Assembly: GCF_017104965.1 (NCBI RefSeq)
Contig: NZ_JAAGPR010000004.1
Coordinates: forward strand, 124,001 to 188,000
Length of the DNA: 64,000 nucleotides
From: Paraburkholderia sp. Ac-20340
Lineage (GTDB): Bacteria; Pseudomonadota; Gammaproteobacteria; Burkholderiales; Burkholderiaceae
Direction of reading: 5' to 3'
Shown here: positions 41,362 through 51,057 of the stretch, piece by piece
How positions within the stretch are numbered: the first letter of the stretch is position 1
Layout: every line of letters starts with the position of its first letter
Made by a program: the position numbers and the translations under genes
The notes under the pieces: generated by a model
What the model saw: only the letters and a program-made list of their open reading frames with translations
The model's database searches: none
Told to the model about the DNA's origin: nothing

Positions 41362-43764
41362 TCAATAACGCCAGGTCAGATTCACGCTGCCATTGAGCGG
41401 CGCCGCGTAAATGCCGGTGTCGTATTCCATCGTCGCCCAGTGTTTCTTGTTGAGCGCATTGTTCAACGTGCCGGTAATGGTGAAGTGTTTATTCACGTCG
41501 AAGCGCGCCATGAAATCGACATCCGCATACGCGCCCTGGGTGGCCGTGCCCACGCCCTCTTCCACATAGCTCGTCGCGCTTTGCCAGCGAATGCTGCTGC
41601 CGACCGTCAGCTTGTGATCGAAATAGGGAACGCGATACGTCGTGGTCAAATGCACCGATTTGCGCGGCACGAATAATTGCGCCGATTGCCCGTTGTCGCC
41701 GGTCACGCGCAGAATCGTCGCGCCTGCGCTAACGTTCCAATCGTGTGTGATCTGCCCGGCAATGTCGGCTTCGATGCCTTGCGAGGTGGCGCTTTCTGGG
41801 TTGTAGTAATACTGATCGGTAGAAAGATTCACGCCGCCATAAGTGGCGATATTGGTTTGGCGCACACGAAACACGCTGAGCGCCACATTCAGGCGATTGT
41901 CGAGAAACGCGCCTTTGATCCCTGCTTCCAGGTTATTGCCGCGCGCCGGTCCCAGCAATTGATTGCCGAGATTCAACTCATATTGCGGATTGAAGATCTT
42001 CGTATAGCTCGCATAGGCCGTGATGTTGCGCGTCAGGTCATAGGTCAGACCGATATAAGGCGCGGTGCCGACCGATTGCTGGTTGTATCCCGTGCCGTTC
42101 GAATCGCCGCTACTCGAAGCCTGCGTGTAGTTGATACCCAGCAGCAGATGCGCGCGGTCCGTCAAGGTCCAGCGCGACGATGCGTAGAGCGAGCGCCGCA
42201 CGTCCAGATAGTTAACATGCGAAGTCGCTTCGCCGAATGACGGCTTGGCGTAATTACCCGCAAGCAGATCGGCGTAGCTGACGGGCACGCCGTCGCCATC
42301 GCCTTCCGCCGATGGATTCGTGAATTCCGATCGCGAGAAGTTCGCACCGAAAACAATATCGTGCGTGCGCCCGAACAGATCGAGTTTCCCGGTCACGCTC
42401 GTATCCAGCACCAGTTGCCGATTCGACGATTGATACCAGGACGTATAGGAATTCACGCCGGAGCCATCCGGTTCGAGCGTCCCATACGGATAAAAAATAT
42501 TCGCGTAACTATAGATATCGTTGTAATTGACCGTCGTTTTCCAGTTCCAGCGCTCGCCAAGCTGTTGCGAAACTTCCGCAAAAGCGCGCTGTTCTTCGGT
42601 ATTGAAGAAGGCCCAACTGGGCGCCATGCTGGTGCCGACGTTGTAGCTCAACTGCTTGCCCGTCGAATCGAAAAATGGCAAACCGCCCCAGCCCGCGCCC
42701 TCCTGGCGATTGTGTTCGTAGCTGAAGCCCACCGTCGCCAGCGTGCTGGGTGTGAGATTGGCTTCGACGATGCCGTAGACGATATCCTTGCTCGGCTTGA
42801 GGCGGTCGGTATATGAATCGCCATCCTGATGCACGGCCACAAGCCGCCCCGCCACCGTTCCCGCTTTATTCAGCGGCCCCGAAATATCGACATCGACGCG
42901 TTTGGTGTTCCATGATCCAAACGATACGTTGCCCGAAGCCTGAAAATCATAGGTCGGACGCTTGCGAATAAAATTGACCGTCGCCGATGGATTGCCCGTT
43001 TCCGCGTTCAATCCGTCCGCCCCGCGCAACACTTCGACGTGGTCGTATAAGGCCATATCGATATCGCCGTATTGCGAGGTGTAGATCAGCGGCGTGCCCA
43101 CACCGTCGAACTGGAAATTCGTGATATTGAAACCGCGCGATGTGTAGTCGGTCGCGAACGATTCGTACTGATCGACCGTCACGCCCGTGACGTGTTTCAA
43201 CGCGTCGTTCACGCTATTGAGCTGGAAATCGTCCATTTCCTGACGCGTCAGCACAGAAACCGATTGCGGCGTTTCCTTCGGCGAAAGCGCAATCTTGCTG
43301 CCCGCCGTGGTCGACTGAATTGTGTAGGACTGCGTTTTTTCCGTGGGCGGCTGCACGTCGCCGCTATTGGCCGTCACGCTCACGGCCGGCAAGGTTGCAT
43401 CGGCCTGCGTGGCGGGCGCGGCCGGTGCGGGCGCAATCGTCACCGTGCCGCCTGCGAAATCGGCGGCAAGACCGCTGCCTTGCAGCAGACGATCGAGCGC
43501 CTGTGCCGCTGTCATGCGCCCGGCCACAGCCGGAGCCGTTTTGGCCGCAACCAGCGAAGGCTTCACGAGCAATTGCAGATTGGCCTGGCGGGCAAATTCA
43601 TTGAGCGCGCTACCCAGCGGTTGAGCCGCAATCGAATAACTTCTGGACGCGCCGGGCACGACAGCCGACGAAGTTTGTGCCAGCGCGCTGGGCGCTTCGA
43701 ACGTCATGACGGCACAAATGACGGCGGCCGTCATGGTGGCCAGCGAAAGGCGAGGATGCAGCAT
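41362..43764 (-). CDS. FecA/FpvA-type TonB-dependent siderophore receptor with STN signalling domain
   Basis: An approximately 800-residue receptor. The ATG at 43764 follows GGAG with 9-bp spacing. The signal peptide ends near SALAQT. An STN domain follows (about residues 45-95: YSIAAQPLGSALNEFARQAN and AAQALDRLLQGSGL), which contacts the FecR-type anti-sigma factor. The plug (about 150-280) includes PQSVSVLTRQEMDDFQLNSV, then YTSRGFNITNFQFDGVGTP, EVLRGADGLNAETGNPSATV and NFIRKRPT. The barrel ends in LTWRY. It imports a ferric siderophore and signals its presence to the sigma factor system encoded upstream on the same strand. The ligand is unknown, though the plug pattern resembles FpvA/FoxA-type receptors. 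Confidence 0.93.
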   Translation of the reverse strand: MLHPRLSLATMTAAVICAVMTFEAPSALAQTSSAVVPGASRSYSIAAQPLGSALNEFARQANLQLLVKPSLVAAKTAPAVAGRMTAAQALDRLLQGSGLAADFAGGTVTIAPAPAAPATQADATLPAVSVTANSGDVQPPTEKTQSYTIQSTTAGSKIALSPKETPQSVSVLTRQEMDDFQLNSVNDALKHVTGVTVDQYESFATDYTSRGFNITNFQFDGVGTPLIYTSQYGDIDMALYDHVEVLRGADGLNAETGNPSATVNFIRKRPTYDFQASGNVSFGSWNTKRVDVDISGPLNKAGTVAGRLVAVHQDGDSYTDRLKPSKDIVYGIVEANLTPSTLATVGFSYEHNRQEGAGWGGLPFFDSTGKQLSYNVGTSMAPSWAFFNTEEQRAFAEVSQQLGERWNWKTTVNYNDIYSYANIFYPYGTLEPDGSGVNSYTSWYQSSNRQLVLDTSVTGKLDLFGRTHDIVFGANFSRSEFTNPSAEGDGDGVPVSYADLLAGNYAKPSFGEATSHVNYLDVRRSLYASSRWTLTDRAHLLLGINYTQASSSGDSNGTGYNQQSVGTAPYIGLTYDLTRNITAYASYTKIFNPQYELNLGNQLLGPARGNNLEAGIKGAFLDNRLNVALSVFRVRQTNIATYGGVNLSTDQYYYNPESATSQGIEADIAGQITHDWNVSAGATILRVTGDNGQSAQLFVPRKSVHLTTTYRVPYFDHKLTVGSSIRWQSATSYVEEGVGTATQGAYADVDFMARFDVNKHFTITGTLNNALNKKHWATMEYDTGIYAAPLNGSVNLTWRY

Positions 43765-43877
43765 TGACGACATCTCCAACAAGTAACGAATCAAGAACCA
43801 TTACCGATGAAGACGCAGCACTGCTGCTAACCCTGACATCGTCCGTTAAAAAAATTTAGAAAGCGTATTCGGGTGCA

Positions 43878-44945
43878 TTAAGCCGCGTGCACGATTTCGA
43901 TCAGATCGCCGCGCGCACGCAAACGCACCGGCAAAACACGCGGCAATGCGTGTGCGAAGCGGTTCAACTGATGGACGTCGAAGCTGCCAGTGAGGCGCAT
44001 CGCCGCCACCGCTGGATCGTCGACGACGATATTCGTCGGGCCGTAGCGCGCGAATTCCTGCAGCGCGCGCAACAGCGTCGTGTTGTCGAAACTCACGCGG
44101 CCCTCGCGCCAACTGGCGACTTCGCCCCGCGAAATAGCGGCGATCTGCTCGAGCACGCCGGTTTCGTCGGTGGCCACGCTTTGCCCCGCCGTCAGTTCGA
44201 CCATGCGCGGCGCGGACGCCACGCGCACGCGTCCTTCTTCGACTTCGACGCGCACGTTGCCGTGGACCAGACCAGTTTCCGTGCAACGCACGGAGAAGCG
44301 CGTGCCCACCACCGTCACGGTCACGGCGCGCGCCAGCACATCGAAACGGCAATCGGGATTGGATTGCACGGTGAACATCGCCTGCCCGCGCAGCAGGCGC
44401 ACTTCACGTCGATGGCGGTATAGCCGCACTTCGGCGTGCGTATCGGTGTCCAGTTCCATGGTGCTGCCGTCGGGTAGCGCAACGGTCTGGAGTTCGCCAC
44501 GGCGCGTCTCGTAGACCGCGCTGAACGTGGGGACCTTCTGCCAGTATTTCCAGCCGATCACGCCTGCACCCACAGCCGCGAATGCCGTCCCCGCCACCGC
44601 GAAGCGCGGCATGAAGGCACGGCGCGCGGGTGAGGCCAATGCAGCCGTTCGCGCGCGCTTAGGCTTCGCATCGCGCTGGACTTCGGCGCGCAGGCGCGCA
44701 ACCTCGTGCTGCGGAATCTCATCGAGTGCTTGCCAGATCTCCGCGAGTTGCTCGAACGCGCGCCGGTGCGCCGCGCTGTGCGCGAGCCATGTCTGCAACG
44801 CCGCTTCGTCTCGCGCATTCAGGCCGCTCTGGCGACGCGCGAGCCACGCGGCGGCCTGCTCTTCCACAGCGGGATCGGTCGTCGTGGAGACTTCGGATTC
44901 GGGTTGAGGTCGTTCCATCGTCATATCGTCAGCGCGTATACCCAT
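43878..44945 (-). CDS. FecR-family anti-sigma/signal transducer
   Basis: A 355-residue inner-membrane protein. The cytoplasmic N-domain (DUF4880-like, about residues 28-75) has AAAWLARRQSGLNARDEAAL, then AAHRRAFEQLAEIWQALDE. A single helix follows near residues 115-135 (FAVAGTAFAAVGAGVIGWKY). The periplasmic FecR domain (about 140-260) contains YETRRGELQTVALPDGSTME and FTVQSNPDCRFDVLARAVTV. A C-terminal STN-like part ends the protein. It holds the FecI-type sigma factor and relays the receptor signal. It lies between the sigma gene (52 bp upstream) and the receptor gene. The start at 44945 is uncertain; ATGs at 44924 and 44918 are also possible. Confidence 0.92.
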   Translation of the reverse strand: MGIRADDMTMERPQPESEVSTTTDPAVEEQAAAWLARRQSGLNARDEAALQTWLAHSAAHRRAFEQLAEIWQALDEIPQHEVARLRAEVQRDAKPKRARTAALASPARRAFMPRFAVAGTAFAAVGAGVIGWKYWQKVPTFSAVYETRRGELQTVALPDGSTMELDTDTHAEVRLYRHRREVRLLRGQAMFTVQSNPDCRFDVLARAVTVTVVGTRFSVRCTETGLVHGNVRVEVEEGRVRVASAPRMVELTAGQSVATDETGVLEQIAAISRGEVASWREGRVSFDNTTLLRALQEFARYGPTNIVVDDPAVAAMRLTGSFDVHQLNRFAHALPRVLPVRLRARGDLIEIVHAA

Positions 44946-44997
44946 GAAGACGCGCGACAGGGCAAAAACCTGACATCGGGGAAACTTGCATTGTGGT

Positions 44998-45555
44998 TTA
45001 TTCGGCGCTGCCGGTGCACGCTTCGGCTTGCGCTTCGGTCCGCGTTTGATTCTGCTGATCGGTCGCGCCGTCGAACGCCGTCAGCCCTTGCTTGCAGGCG
45101 AGCAGGCCGCGAATGATGTGCTTTTCGACCATATTGCGCGAGATGCCCATGCGGGCGGCCACGTCGTTATGGCTCAGGCCGTCGAACTTGTGCAGCACGA
45201 AGGCCTCGCGGCAACGCGGCGGCAGCGCATCGATCGCGGCCACGAGCGCACGCGTGCGCTGCGACGATTCCCACACGTGCTCGGGCTGGCTCGACACATG
45301 CGCGGCGGGCTCGTCGATATCGTCGAGTTCTTCGACGACCGATTGAGCGCGGACTGTAGCACGCCGGTGCGTATCGATGACCAGATTGCGCGCCGTGCGG
45401 TAAAGCAAGCCGCGCGGATCGAGAATGGTCGCGCCGGAATCGCGCAGCGAGAGGACGCGAACGTAGCTTTCCTGGGCGATATCCGACGCCGTATCGCGGT
45501 CTTTCACCAGCCGGCCAAGGAAGTGCAACAGTTCGCGGTAGTAGCGTTCGACCAC
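44998..45555 (-). CDS. FecI-type ECF RNA polymerase sigma factor
   Basis: A 185-residue ECF sigma factor. Region 2 includes YRELLHFLGRLVKDRDTASD, then IAQESYVRVLSL. Region 4 includes ALPPRCREAFVLHKFDGLSH, then NDVAARMGISRNMVEKHIIR. The GTG start at 45555 is used because no ATG is available in frame; a few upstream codons (GRFHTDS) look coding, so the start may be slightly earlier. A strong Fur-box match 67-85 bp upstream predicts iron repression. It would transcribe the receptor gene when activated through FecR. Confidence 0.92.
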   Translation of the reverse strand: MVERYYRELLHFLGRLVKDRDTASDIAQESYVRVLSLRDSGATILDPRGLLYRTARNLVIDTHRRATVRAQSVVEELDDIDEPAAHVSSQPEHVWESSQRTRALVAAIDALPPRCREAFVLHKFDGLSHNDVAARMGISRNMVEKHIIRGLLACKQGLTAFDGATDQQNQTRTEAQAEACTGSAE

Positions 45556-45621
45556 TGAATCAGTATGAAAGCGTCCTGACCAGGCCGTCCGGCGGATGCC
45601 GCGCTAGCTGGAGGATCGATT

Positions 45622-45640
45622 GTAAATAACAATCATTATC
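45622..45640. promoter_or_regulatory. Fur box upstream of the FecI-type sigma gene
   Basis: GTAAATAACAATCATTATC matches the 19-bp Fur consensus GATAATGATAATCATTATC at 15 positions, with the right half perfect. It lies upstream of the sigma gene on the minus strand, where Fur repression of such systems is normal. Confidence 0.75.
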
Positions 45641-45812
45641 GTTTAAGGCGGCATTAGCTGGCAAGCGGAATGATGCGGGCGGCATCGCTCCGCTATGGAA
45701 TGTTCGAGAGAAAACTGTGCATGTGCAAAGTTTTCTCGCTAACCCATTGAATTTTAAGGATTTGAAATCTCGAATTAATGGCCGAAGCGGCGGCCTCAAA
45801 CGCGTCGCGGCA

Positions 45813-46715
45813 TCATTTGCGCGCGCTAATCGCCAGAAAACGCTTGAGCGCGGGCGTTTCCTTTTCCTCGTGCCAGACGAGCCAGAGTTCCGCACGCGCG
45901 GGCCGCCCCGCCAGCGGACGCACGACGATTTCCGGCCCGGCAAGCTGCGCGAAATTCTGCGGCACGATGCCATAGCCCAGCCCCGCGGCCACCAGACCCA
46001 GGATGCTGCCCACATCGGCAACACGCCACTTCTGCTCCAGCGTCACGCCCGCCTTCGCGGCCAGATTCGCGACGACATTCATGATGCCCACGTGTTCAGG
46101 ATCGGGAAAACCGATCATGGGCTCCGCCACCAGCCGCGCCACCGGAATTTTTTCGAGCGAGGCGAGCGCATGCCCGGCCGGCAGGATCACCACCAGTTCC
46201 TGGGTCGAATGCACGCGATGTTTGAGCGGCAACCCTTCCGGCACCGGCGCGCGCACCAGCGCCACGTCGATCTCGCCCGCCACCAGCGCCTTGCAGAGCT
46301 CGCCCAGGCTGTCGTCGCGCAGCGTCAGTTCGACGTGGGGATGCTGCTCGCGCATGGCGCGCAGTTGCAGCGGAAAACTGCGCTCGAACATCGCCGAAGG
46401 CACATAGCCGACCGAAAGCCGCCCCATCTCGCCGCGCGCGGTACGTCGCACCGAATCGATCGCCTGCCCATGCAGCGCGAGAAGTTTTTGCGCCTCGGCC
46501 CGAAAGGCCTCGCCCGCCGTGGTGAGGTCGATGCCGCGTTTGCGGCGGTTGAAGAGGCGCACGCCCAGCGCCTCTTCGAGCCCTTTGATCTGCTGGCTGA
46601 GCGCGGGCTGCGCCACGCCGAGTTGATCGGCGGCACGCGCCATATGCAGCGTTTCGCACACGGCCAGGAACACCTGAAGGCGGCGCAGGGAAGCGGAAGT
46701 GAGCAAGGAATCCAT
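45813..46715 (-). CDS. LysR-family transcriptional regulator
   Basis: A 300-residue LysR protein from the ATG at 46715 (MDSLLTSASLRRLQVFLAVC). The wHTH (about residues 8-66) has HMARAADQLGVAQPALSQQI, then LEEALGVRLFNRRKRGIDLT. The effector-binding domain follows with LSVGYVPSAMFERSFPLQLR, the periplasmic-binding-protein-like fold of the family. It diverges from the UbiD-type decarboxylase gene with 163 bp between starts, so it very likely regulates that gene in response to an aromatic acid. A longer frame to 46943 overlaps the decarboxylase and was rejected. The pattern resembles BenM/CatM-type regulators, but the inducer is unknown. Confidence 0.93.
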   Translation of the reverse strand: MDSLLTSASLRRLQVFLAVCETLHMARAADQLGVAQPALSQQIKGLEEALGVRLFNRRKRGIDLTTAGEAFRAEAQKLLALHGQAIDSVRRTARGEMGRLSVGYVPSAMFERSFPLQLRAMREQHPHVELTLRDDSLGELCKALVAGEIDVALVRAPVPEGLPLKHRVHSTQELVVILPAGHALASLEKIPVARLVAEPMIGFPDPEHVGIMNVVANLAAKAGVTLEQKWRVADVGSILGLVAAGLGYGIVPQNFAQLAGPEIVVRPLAGRPARAELWLVWHEEKETPALKRFLAISARK

Positions 46716-46878
46716 AAGCGCGAGCTTATCAATATCGCCGGTCCATGTATATCGATCTTTGGCCACGCAAATTGCATACTTTTTCTCACGCAGCGACGCC
46801 GCCTCATCGCCAGCAGACCAACAGTCAAGCAGCTTGACGCGGCGTCCGATTCCCCTTGCCAACCTGGAGATTCCGACC

Positions 46879-48378
46879 ATGAGCGAACCGATTCTCACCG
46901 CCGCCGACGTAACCGATCTGCGTTCCGCCATCGCCCTGCTCAAGCAGCACGAAGGCGAGTACGTGGAAACCAGCGAACCTGTCGATCCCGAAGCGGAACT
47001 GTCGGGCGTCTATCGTTACGTAGGCGCGGGTGGCACCACCGCGCGCCCCACGAAGAAAGGCGGCCCGGCGATGGTGTTCAACACCGTGAAGGGCTTCCCG
47101 GCGTTCCGCGTTGCGATCGGCATGCTCGGGTCGCGCCAGCGCGTCGCTCGGCTGCTGGGCGCCGCGCCCGAAAAACTCGGCTTTCTGCTGCAGGATTCGG
47201 TGCAACGCCCGATCGACCCGGTGGTCGTCGAGGCCTCGCGCGCCCAGTGCCAGGAAGTCGTGCATCGCGCCGACGATCCCGGCTTCGATCTGCGCACGCT
47301 GCTGCCTGCGCCCACCAATACGCCCGAAGATGCGGGCCCGTATCTGACGATGGGGCTGTGCTATGCGGCCGATCCGGAAACCGGCGAACACGACGTGACG
47401 ATCCACCGTCTGTGCGTGCAGAGCAAGGACGAATTGACGATGTGGCTCACGCCGGGCCGCCATATCGACGCCTTTCGCATGAAGGCCGAAGCAGCAGGCA
47501 AACCGCTGCCGATCTCGATCAGCATCGGCGTCGATCCGGCGATCTACGTGGCCGCCTGTTTCGAGCCGCCGACCACGCCGCTGGGTTTCGACGAGCTGAA
47601 GATCGCCGGTGCCTTGCGCGGCCGTCCGGTCGAACTCTCGAAGTGTCTGACGATCGATGCGCGCGCCATCGCCCATGCTGAGATCGTGATCGAAGGCGAA
47701 TTGCTGCCGAACGTGCGCATTCGCGAAGACCAGAACACCGACACGCGCAAGGCCATGCCCGAATTCCCCGGCTATACCGGCGAAGCGAAGGAAGCACTGC
47801 CGGTCATCAAGGTGAAGGCCGTCACGCACCGCCTGAACCCGATCCTGCAGACCACCATGGGCCCGGGCGAAGAGCACGTCAACATGGCGGGCATTCCCAC
47901 CGAAGCCAGCATTCTGCAGATGGTCGAGCGCGCCATGCCGGGCAAGCTGCTCAACGTGTTCGCGCACACCTCGGGCGGCGGCAAGCTGCTGGCGGTGATG
48001 CAGTTCAAGAAGAGCGCGCCGGTCGACGAAGGGCGTCACCGCCAGGCGGCATTGCTCGCGTTCGCGGCGTTCCCGGAACTCAAGCACGTGATGCTCGTCG
48101 ATGAAGACGTCGATATCTTCGATACCGACGATGTGCTCTGGGCCATGCAGACGCGTTATCAAGGCGACGTGAGCACGATCTTCATTCCGGGCGTGCGCTG
48201 CCATCCGCTCGATCCGTCGCAGACGCCCGCGTACAGCCCGAGCATTCTCGAAGTGGGCAACTCGTGCAAGACGATCTTCGACTGCACCGTGCCATTCAAG
48301 CTCAAGCACGAATTCGAGCGCTCGAAGTTCCTCGACGTCGATGTGAACCGCTTCCTGCCGGGTTTCAACGCGCGCTAA
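46879..48378 (+). CDS. UbiD-family (prenyl-FMN) aromatic acid decarboxylase
   Basis: A 499-residue UbiD-type enzyme from the ATG at 46879 (GGAG 9 bp upstream). GPAMVFNTVKGFPAFRVAIG near residue 55 is typical, and TIHRLCVQSKDELTMWLTPG near 175 covers the prFMN/metal-binding area. AIAHAEIVIEGELLPNVRIR with the acidic segment after it corresponds to the catalytic E-R-E region. Family members carry out reversible decarboxylation of hydroxybenzoates, gallate, protocatechuate or phenylacrylates using prenylated FMN. No UbiX prenyltransferase gene is in the window, so the cofactor must come from elsewhere. The LysR gene diverging from it and the FUSC efflux gene following it suggest phenolic acid metabolism or detoxification. 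Confidence 0.9.
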   Translation: MSEPILTAADVTDLRSAIALLKQHEGEYVETSEPVDPEAELSGVYRYVGAGGTTARPTKKGGPAMVFNTVKGFPAFRVAIGMLGSRQRVARLLGAAPEKLGFLLQDSVQRPIDPVVVEASRAQCQEVVHRADDPGFDLRTLLPAPTNTPEDAGPYLTMGLCYAADPETGEHDVTIHRLCVQSKDELTMWLTPGRHIDAFRMKAEAAGKPLPISISIGVDPAIYVAACFEPPTTPLGFDELKIAGALRGRPVELSKCLTIDARAIAHAEIVIEGELLPNVRIREDQNTDTRKAMPEFPGYTGEAKEALPVIKVKAVTHRLNPILQTTMGPGEEHVNMAGIPTEASILQMVERAMPGKLLNVFAHTSGGGKLLAVMQFKKSAPVDEGRHRQAALLAFAAFPELKHVMLVDEDVDIFDTDDVLWAMQTRYQGDVSTIFIPGVRCHPLDPSQTPAYSPSILEVGNSCKTIFDCTVPFKLKHEFERSKFLDVDVNRFLPGFNAR

Positions 48379-48548
48379 GCCGCCGCACCAGGCTTCTCCC
48401 TGTCGTATCCTGACCATCGCCGCCGCCTTTGCACCCAAGCGGCGGCGCGACCGGATGCGACGATCCGATCGAACGACGCATCGAACAGCGGCTGCTGTAT
48501 CGAGCCGCTATCATCGTGTCCGGCGCACGACTGAACAAGGTCGATCCT

Positions 48549-50462
48549 ATGAATACTCCCTCGCCGTCTGGCATCGCCGCCCTGCTTCGCCAGCCGTTTG
48601 CCGTTTTTCGCGCGCTCTGCGCGCTTGCCTCCCTGCTCGCCTCGCCTGCCGCGAAGCGACGCTTCCCCTTCGCCGTGCGCGCCGGTCTGTGCTGCGGCAT
48701 CCCCGTGATGATCGGCTGGTTCGCCGGCGACATCCAGGCGGGCCTGCTCGCCACCATCGGCTCCTTTACCGCGCTGTACGGCAGCGATCGTCCCTATCGC
48801 AATCGCGCGCTGCATCTCGCCGTCATTGCGGTGGCGCTGGCCGCGGTGGTGTCGCTGGGCATCTGCGTGGCGCCTCACAAGGCGTTGGCGGTGTTCGTCG
48901 TCGCGCTGATTGCCGCGCTGGCGACCTTCGTCTGCAATTCGCTGCGCATCGGCCCGCCTGGCGCGTATATGTTTGCGCTGGCCTGCGCGAGCGGCACCGG
49001 CATGGCCGCGAGCGGCGCCGATCCGGTTCGCAGCGGCCTTTACGTGCTGTGCGGCGGGATCGTTTCGTGGCTCGCGCATATGGCGGGCGCGCTGATCGAT
49101 CGCCGCGGCCCCGAACGCGCGGCCACCGCCACCGCCGCCGATGCGGTCGCCGCCTTCGCCGAAGCGAGCGGCGCGCCGCAACGCATCGCGGCACGCCACC
49201 GGGCCGCACGCGCGCTCGACGATGCGTGGACTACGCTCGCGACGTGGCAGTCTCCGCACAGCACGCAGGCGGGCCGCGATCCGGTGCTCGATGCTTTGCG
49301 GCGCCAGGCTCGCCGCCTGCACACGATCTTCTCGCAACTGCTCACCGATTCTGCCGTGCACGATCAACAGCAAACCCATCGCGATGAATTCGCCCGGCTC
49401 GCGAGCGAAGCGCATTACCTGGGCGGCGAAGCGCGTCACGCGGCGCAACCCTTCGCGCCCGCCGACGCCCTGAGCGATCCGCGCCATCATCGCAGCGCGT
49501 GGGCCGAGTTGAAGGACCATATCGTGCCGTGGTCCAACCCACTGCTGCTCGCGGCGCGCGTGGGCGTCGCCACGCTGATCGCGGGCGGCATCGGCGTGGC
49601 GCTCGGGCTCGACCGCGCCTATTGGGGCATGGCGGCCGTGGTCGTCGTGCTCAATCAGGCGTATGGCTGGCCGGGCACGTTTCGGCGCGCGTGTTATCGC
49701 GTGCTTGGCACGCTCGCCGGACTGGGGCTGGCGTGGGCGGTGCTCGCGTTGCATCCGCAGGGTTTGTGGATCGCCGCAGCGGTGGGGCTGCTGCAATTCG
49801 CCATCGAGATCTGGGTGGTGCTGCAATACGCCATCGCGGCCATCTTCATCACCTCGAATGCGCTGACGATCGCTGCAGGCGGACACGGTTTTCCCGCCAT
49901 CACGCATCTGTTCAGCGCGCGTGCGCTCGATACGGCGATCGGCTGTGCGGTCGCGCTGGCCGTGTTTCTCTTCACGGTGCGCCGCTCGGCGCATCATCAG
50001 CTTCGCAGCGAAATGGCGCGCACGCTGGCCGCCGCGCAGCGCGTGCTGCGCTGCCTCTCGCACGGCGATGCCACCACGCCCGATGCCATCGAAGCGCGGC
50101 GCGATCTGCAACATCAGACCATCACGCTGCAACAAGTGTTCGAAGCCGATGGCCCCGCCCTGCAACGGCAACCGCAACTCGCACGCACCTTGGGCCGCAC
50201 GGCCGCCGCCACGCAGCGGCTCGTGTATCGCTTGATGAATGCGTGCTGGGAACTGGAAGCCGCTCGTGAACACGATGGCGTTGCGCTGCGACCTGCCACT
50301 GCCGCTACGGGTTTCGCCGACTGCGTGCTCGTGCAGGAGTGGCTCGAAGTCGTGAAAATCAACGTGAGCGGTCATGCAGCGCAGCCCTGGCCGGATCGCT
50401 ATCCGGTGTTCCTCAACGAAGAAATCGTCGAATTGAGCAGCGCGGCGCGCGAAACGACGTAA
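48549..50462 (+). CDS. FUSC-family membrane protein, putative aromatic acid efflux pump
   Basis: A 637-residue protein. The ATG at 48549 gives MNTPSPSGIAALLRQ; a frame start at 48429 is not supported. The N-terminal membrane block (about residues 30-175) contains GLCCGIPVMIGWFAGDIQAG and LATIGSFTALYGSDRPYRN, typical of the FUSC/YccS group. A soluble region (about 190-350) is followed by a second membrane block with PLLLAARVGVATLIAGGIGV, GLDRAYWGMAAVVVVLNQAY and a long cytoplasmic tail. AaeB-like relatives export hydroxybenzoates. It lies 170 bp after the UbiD gene, so export of aromatic acids or their products is plausible. Fusaric acid resistance is an alternative. Confidence 0.85.
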   Translation: MNTPSPSGIAALLRQPFAVFRALCALASLLASPAAKRRFPFAVRAGLCCGIPVMIGWFAGDIQAGLLATIGSFTALYGSDRPYRNRALHLAVIAVALAAVVSLGICVAPHKALAVFVVALIAALATFVCNSLRIGPPGAYMFALACASGTGMAASGADPVRSGLYVLCGGIVSWLAHMAGALIDRRGPERAATATAADAVAAFAEASGAPQRIAARHRAARALDDAWTTLATWQSPHSTQAGRDPVLDALRRQARRLHTIFSQLLTDSAVHDQQQTHRDEFARLASEAHYLGGEARHAAQPFAPADALSDPRHHRSAWAELKDHIVPWSNPLLLAARVGVATLIAGGIGVALGLDRAYWGMAAVVVVLNQAYGWPGTFRRACYRVLGTLAGLGLAWAVLALHPQGLWIAAAVGLLQFAIEIWVVLQYAIAAIFITSNALTIAAGGHGFPAITHLFSARALDTAIGCAVALAVFLFTVRRSAHHQLRSEMARTLAAAQRVLRCLSHGDATTPDAIEARRDLQHQTITLQQVFEADGPALQRQPQLARTLGRTAAATQRLVYRLMNACWELEAAREHDGVALRPATAATGFADCVLVQEWLEVVKINVSGHAAQPWPDRYPVFLNEEIVELSSAARETT

Positions 50463-50470
50463 TCGTTGCT

Positions 50471-50497
50471 GCGGCATGGCAATGCATGCCATGCCGC
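50471..50497 (+). terminator. Hairpin after the FUSC gene, probable terminator
   Basis: A perfect 11-bp stem GCGGCATGGCA/TGCCATGCCGC with a 5-nt loop begins 9 bp after the FUSC stop codon. The following T-run is weak (AAATCTTATC), so termination strength is uncertain. Confidence 0.6.
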
Positions 50498-51057
50498 AAA
50501 TCTTATCGGCGCGAGGGAAAGCCAGCATGCGCCTGGTCGCTATACCGTAGGGCAGGCCCGCTTGTGGATCAATGGCCCAGCTCTACACACCTTCTGCGTC
50601 ATCCACATGAACGGCCGTGGGACGCGACGCTTCAGCAGACCGGATCATTACCAAATATTCGGCTCTGCAAAAAATGATGCGATTTCAACGCACTCTAGCT
50701 CTGCGCGCCGCGCTGCTTATCGCGCGACGAATTGAATGAGATTGAGACGAATGAAAAAGCCGATGCCATCCGAATCAAAAAATCGACGAAAACGTTTGGC
50801 AGTTCTTGCACGCGCACGCCCCTATCCATACGAATAGGATGCAAAGTCCTCTCCATGGAAGTACTTTAGCTACGCGTCTGGATCAAGACGCGTCGTCAAG
50901 ATAATTCAACATCGATGTTCTATAGCTGTCCTGATGTTATGAATTCTCTTGAAACGCTTCTTTAGATATTCGAAAAATAATGAAGGTGTCCCCGCCTGAT
51001 TCGGCTGCGACAGAGACGGGGAAATTTCAATGCAGCCACACGCAAAGGTGAAAAATA
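50498..51057 (+). other. Long non-coding leader before the cystatin-like gene
   Basis: About 560 bp, AT-richer than average, with no credible gene. It contains an 8-bp inverted repeat ACGCGTCT/AGACGCGT (50872-50893) and a loose CCCCG/CGGGG pairing near 50990-51020. Either could be an operator or leader structure for the stefin-like gene, whose ribosome site AAAGGTG lies just before 51058. No known riboswitch is recognised. Confidence 0.4.

Noticed and set aside
48375..50528. A 717-codon minus-strand frame opposite the FUSC gene
   Set aside because: Antisense shadow without hydrophobic segments or motifs; the FUSC frame is well supported.
50466..50735. An 89-codon frame after the FUSC gene
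   Set aside because: No ribosome site or family, overlaps the terminator hairpin, and amino acid composition is not protein-like.
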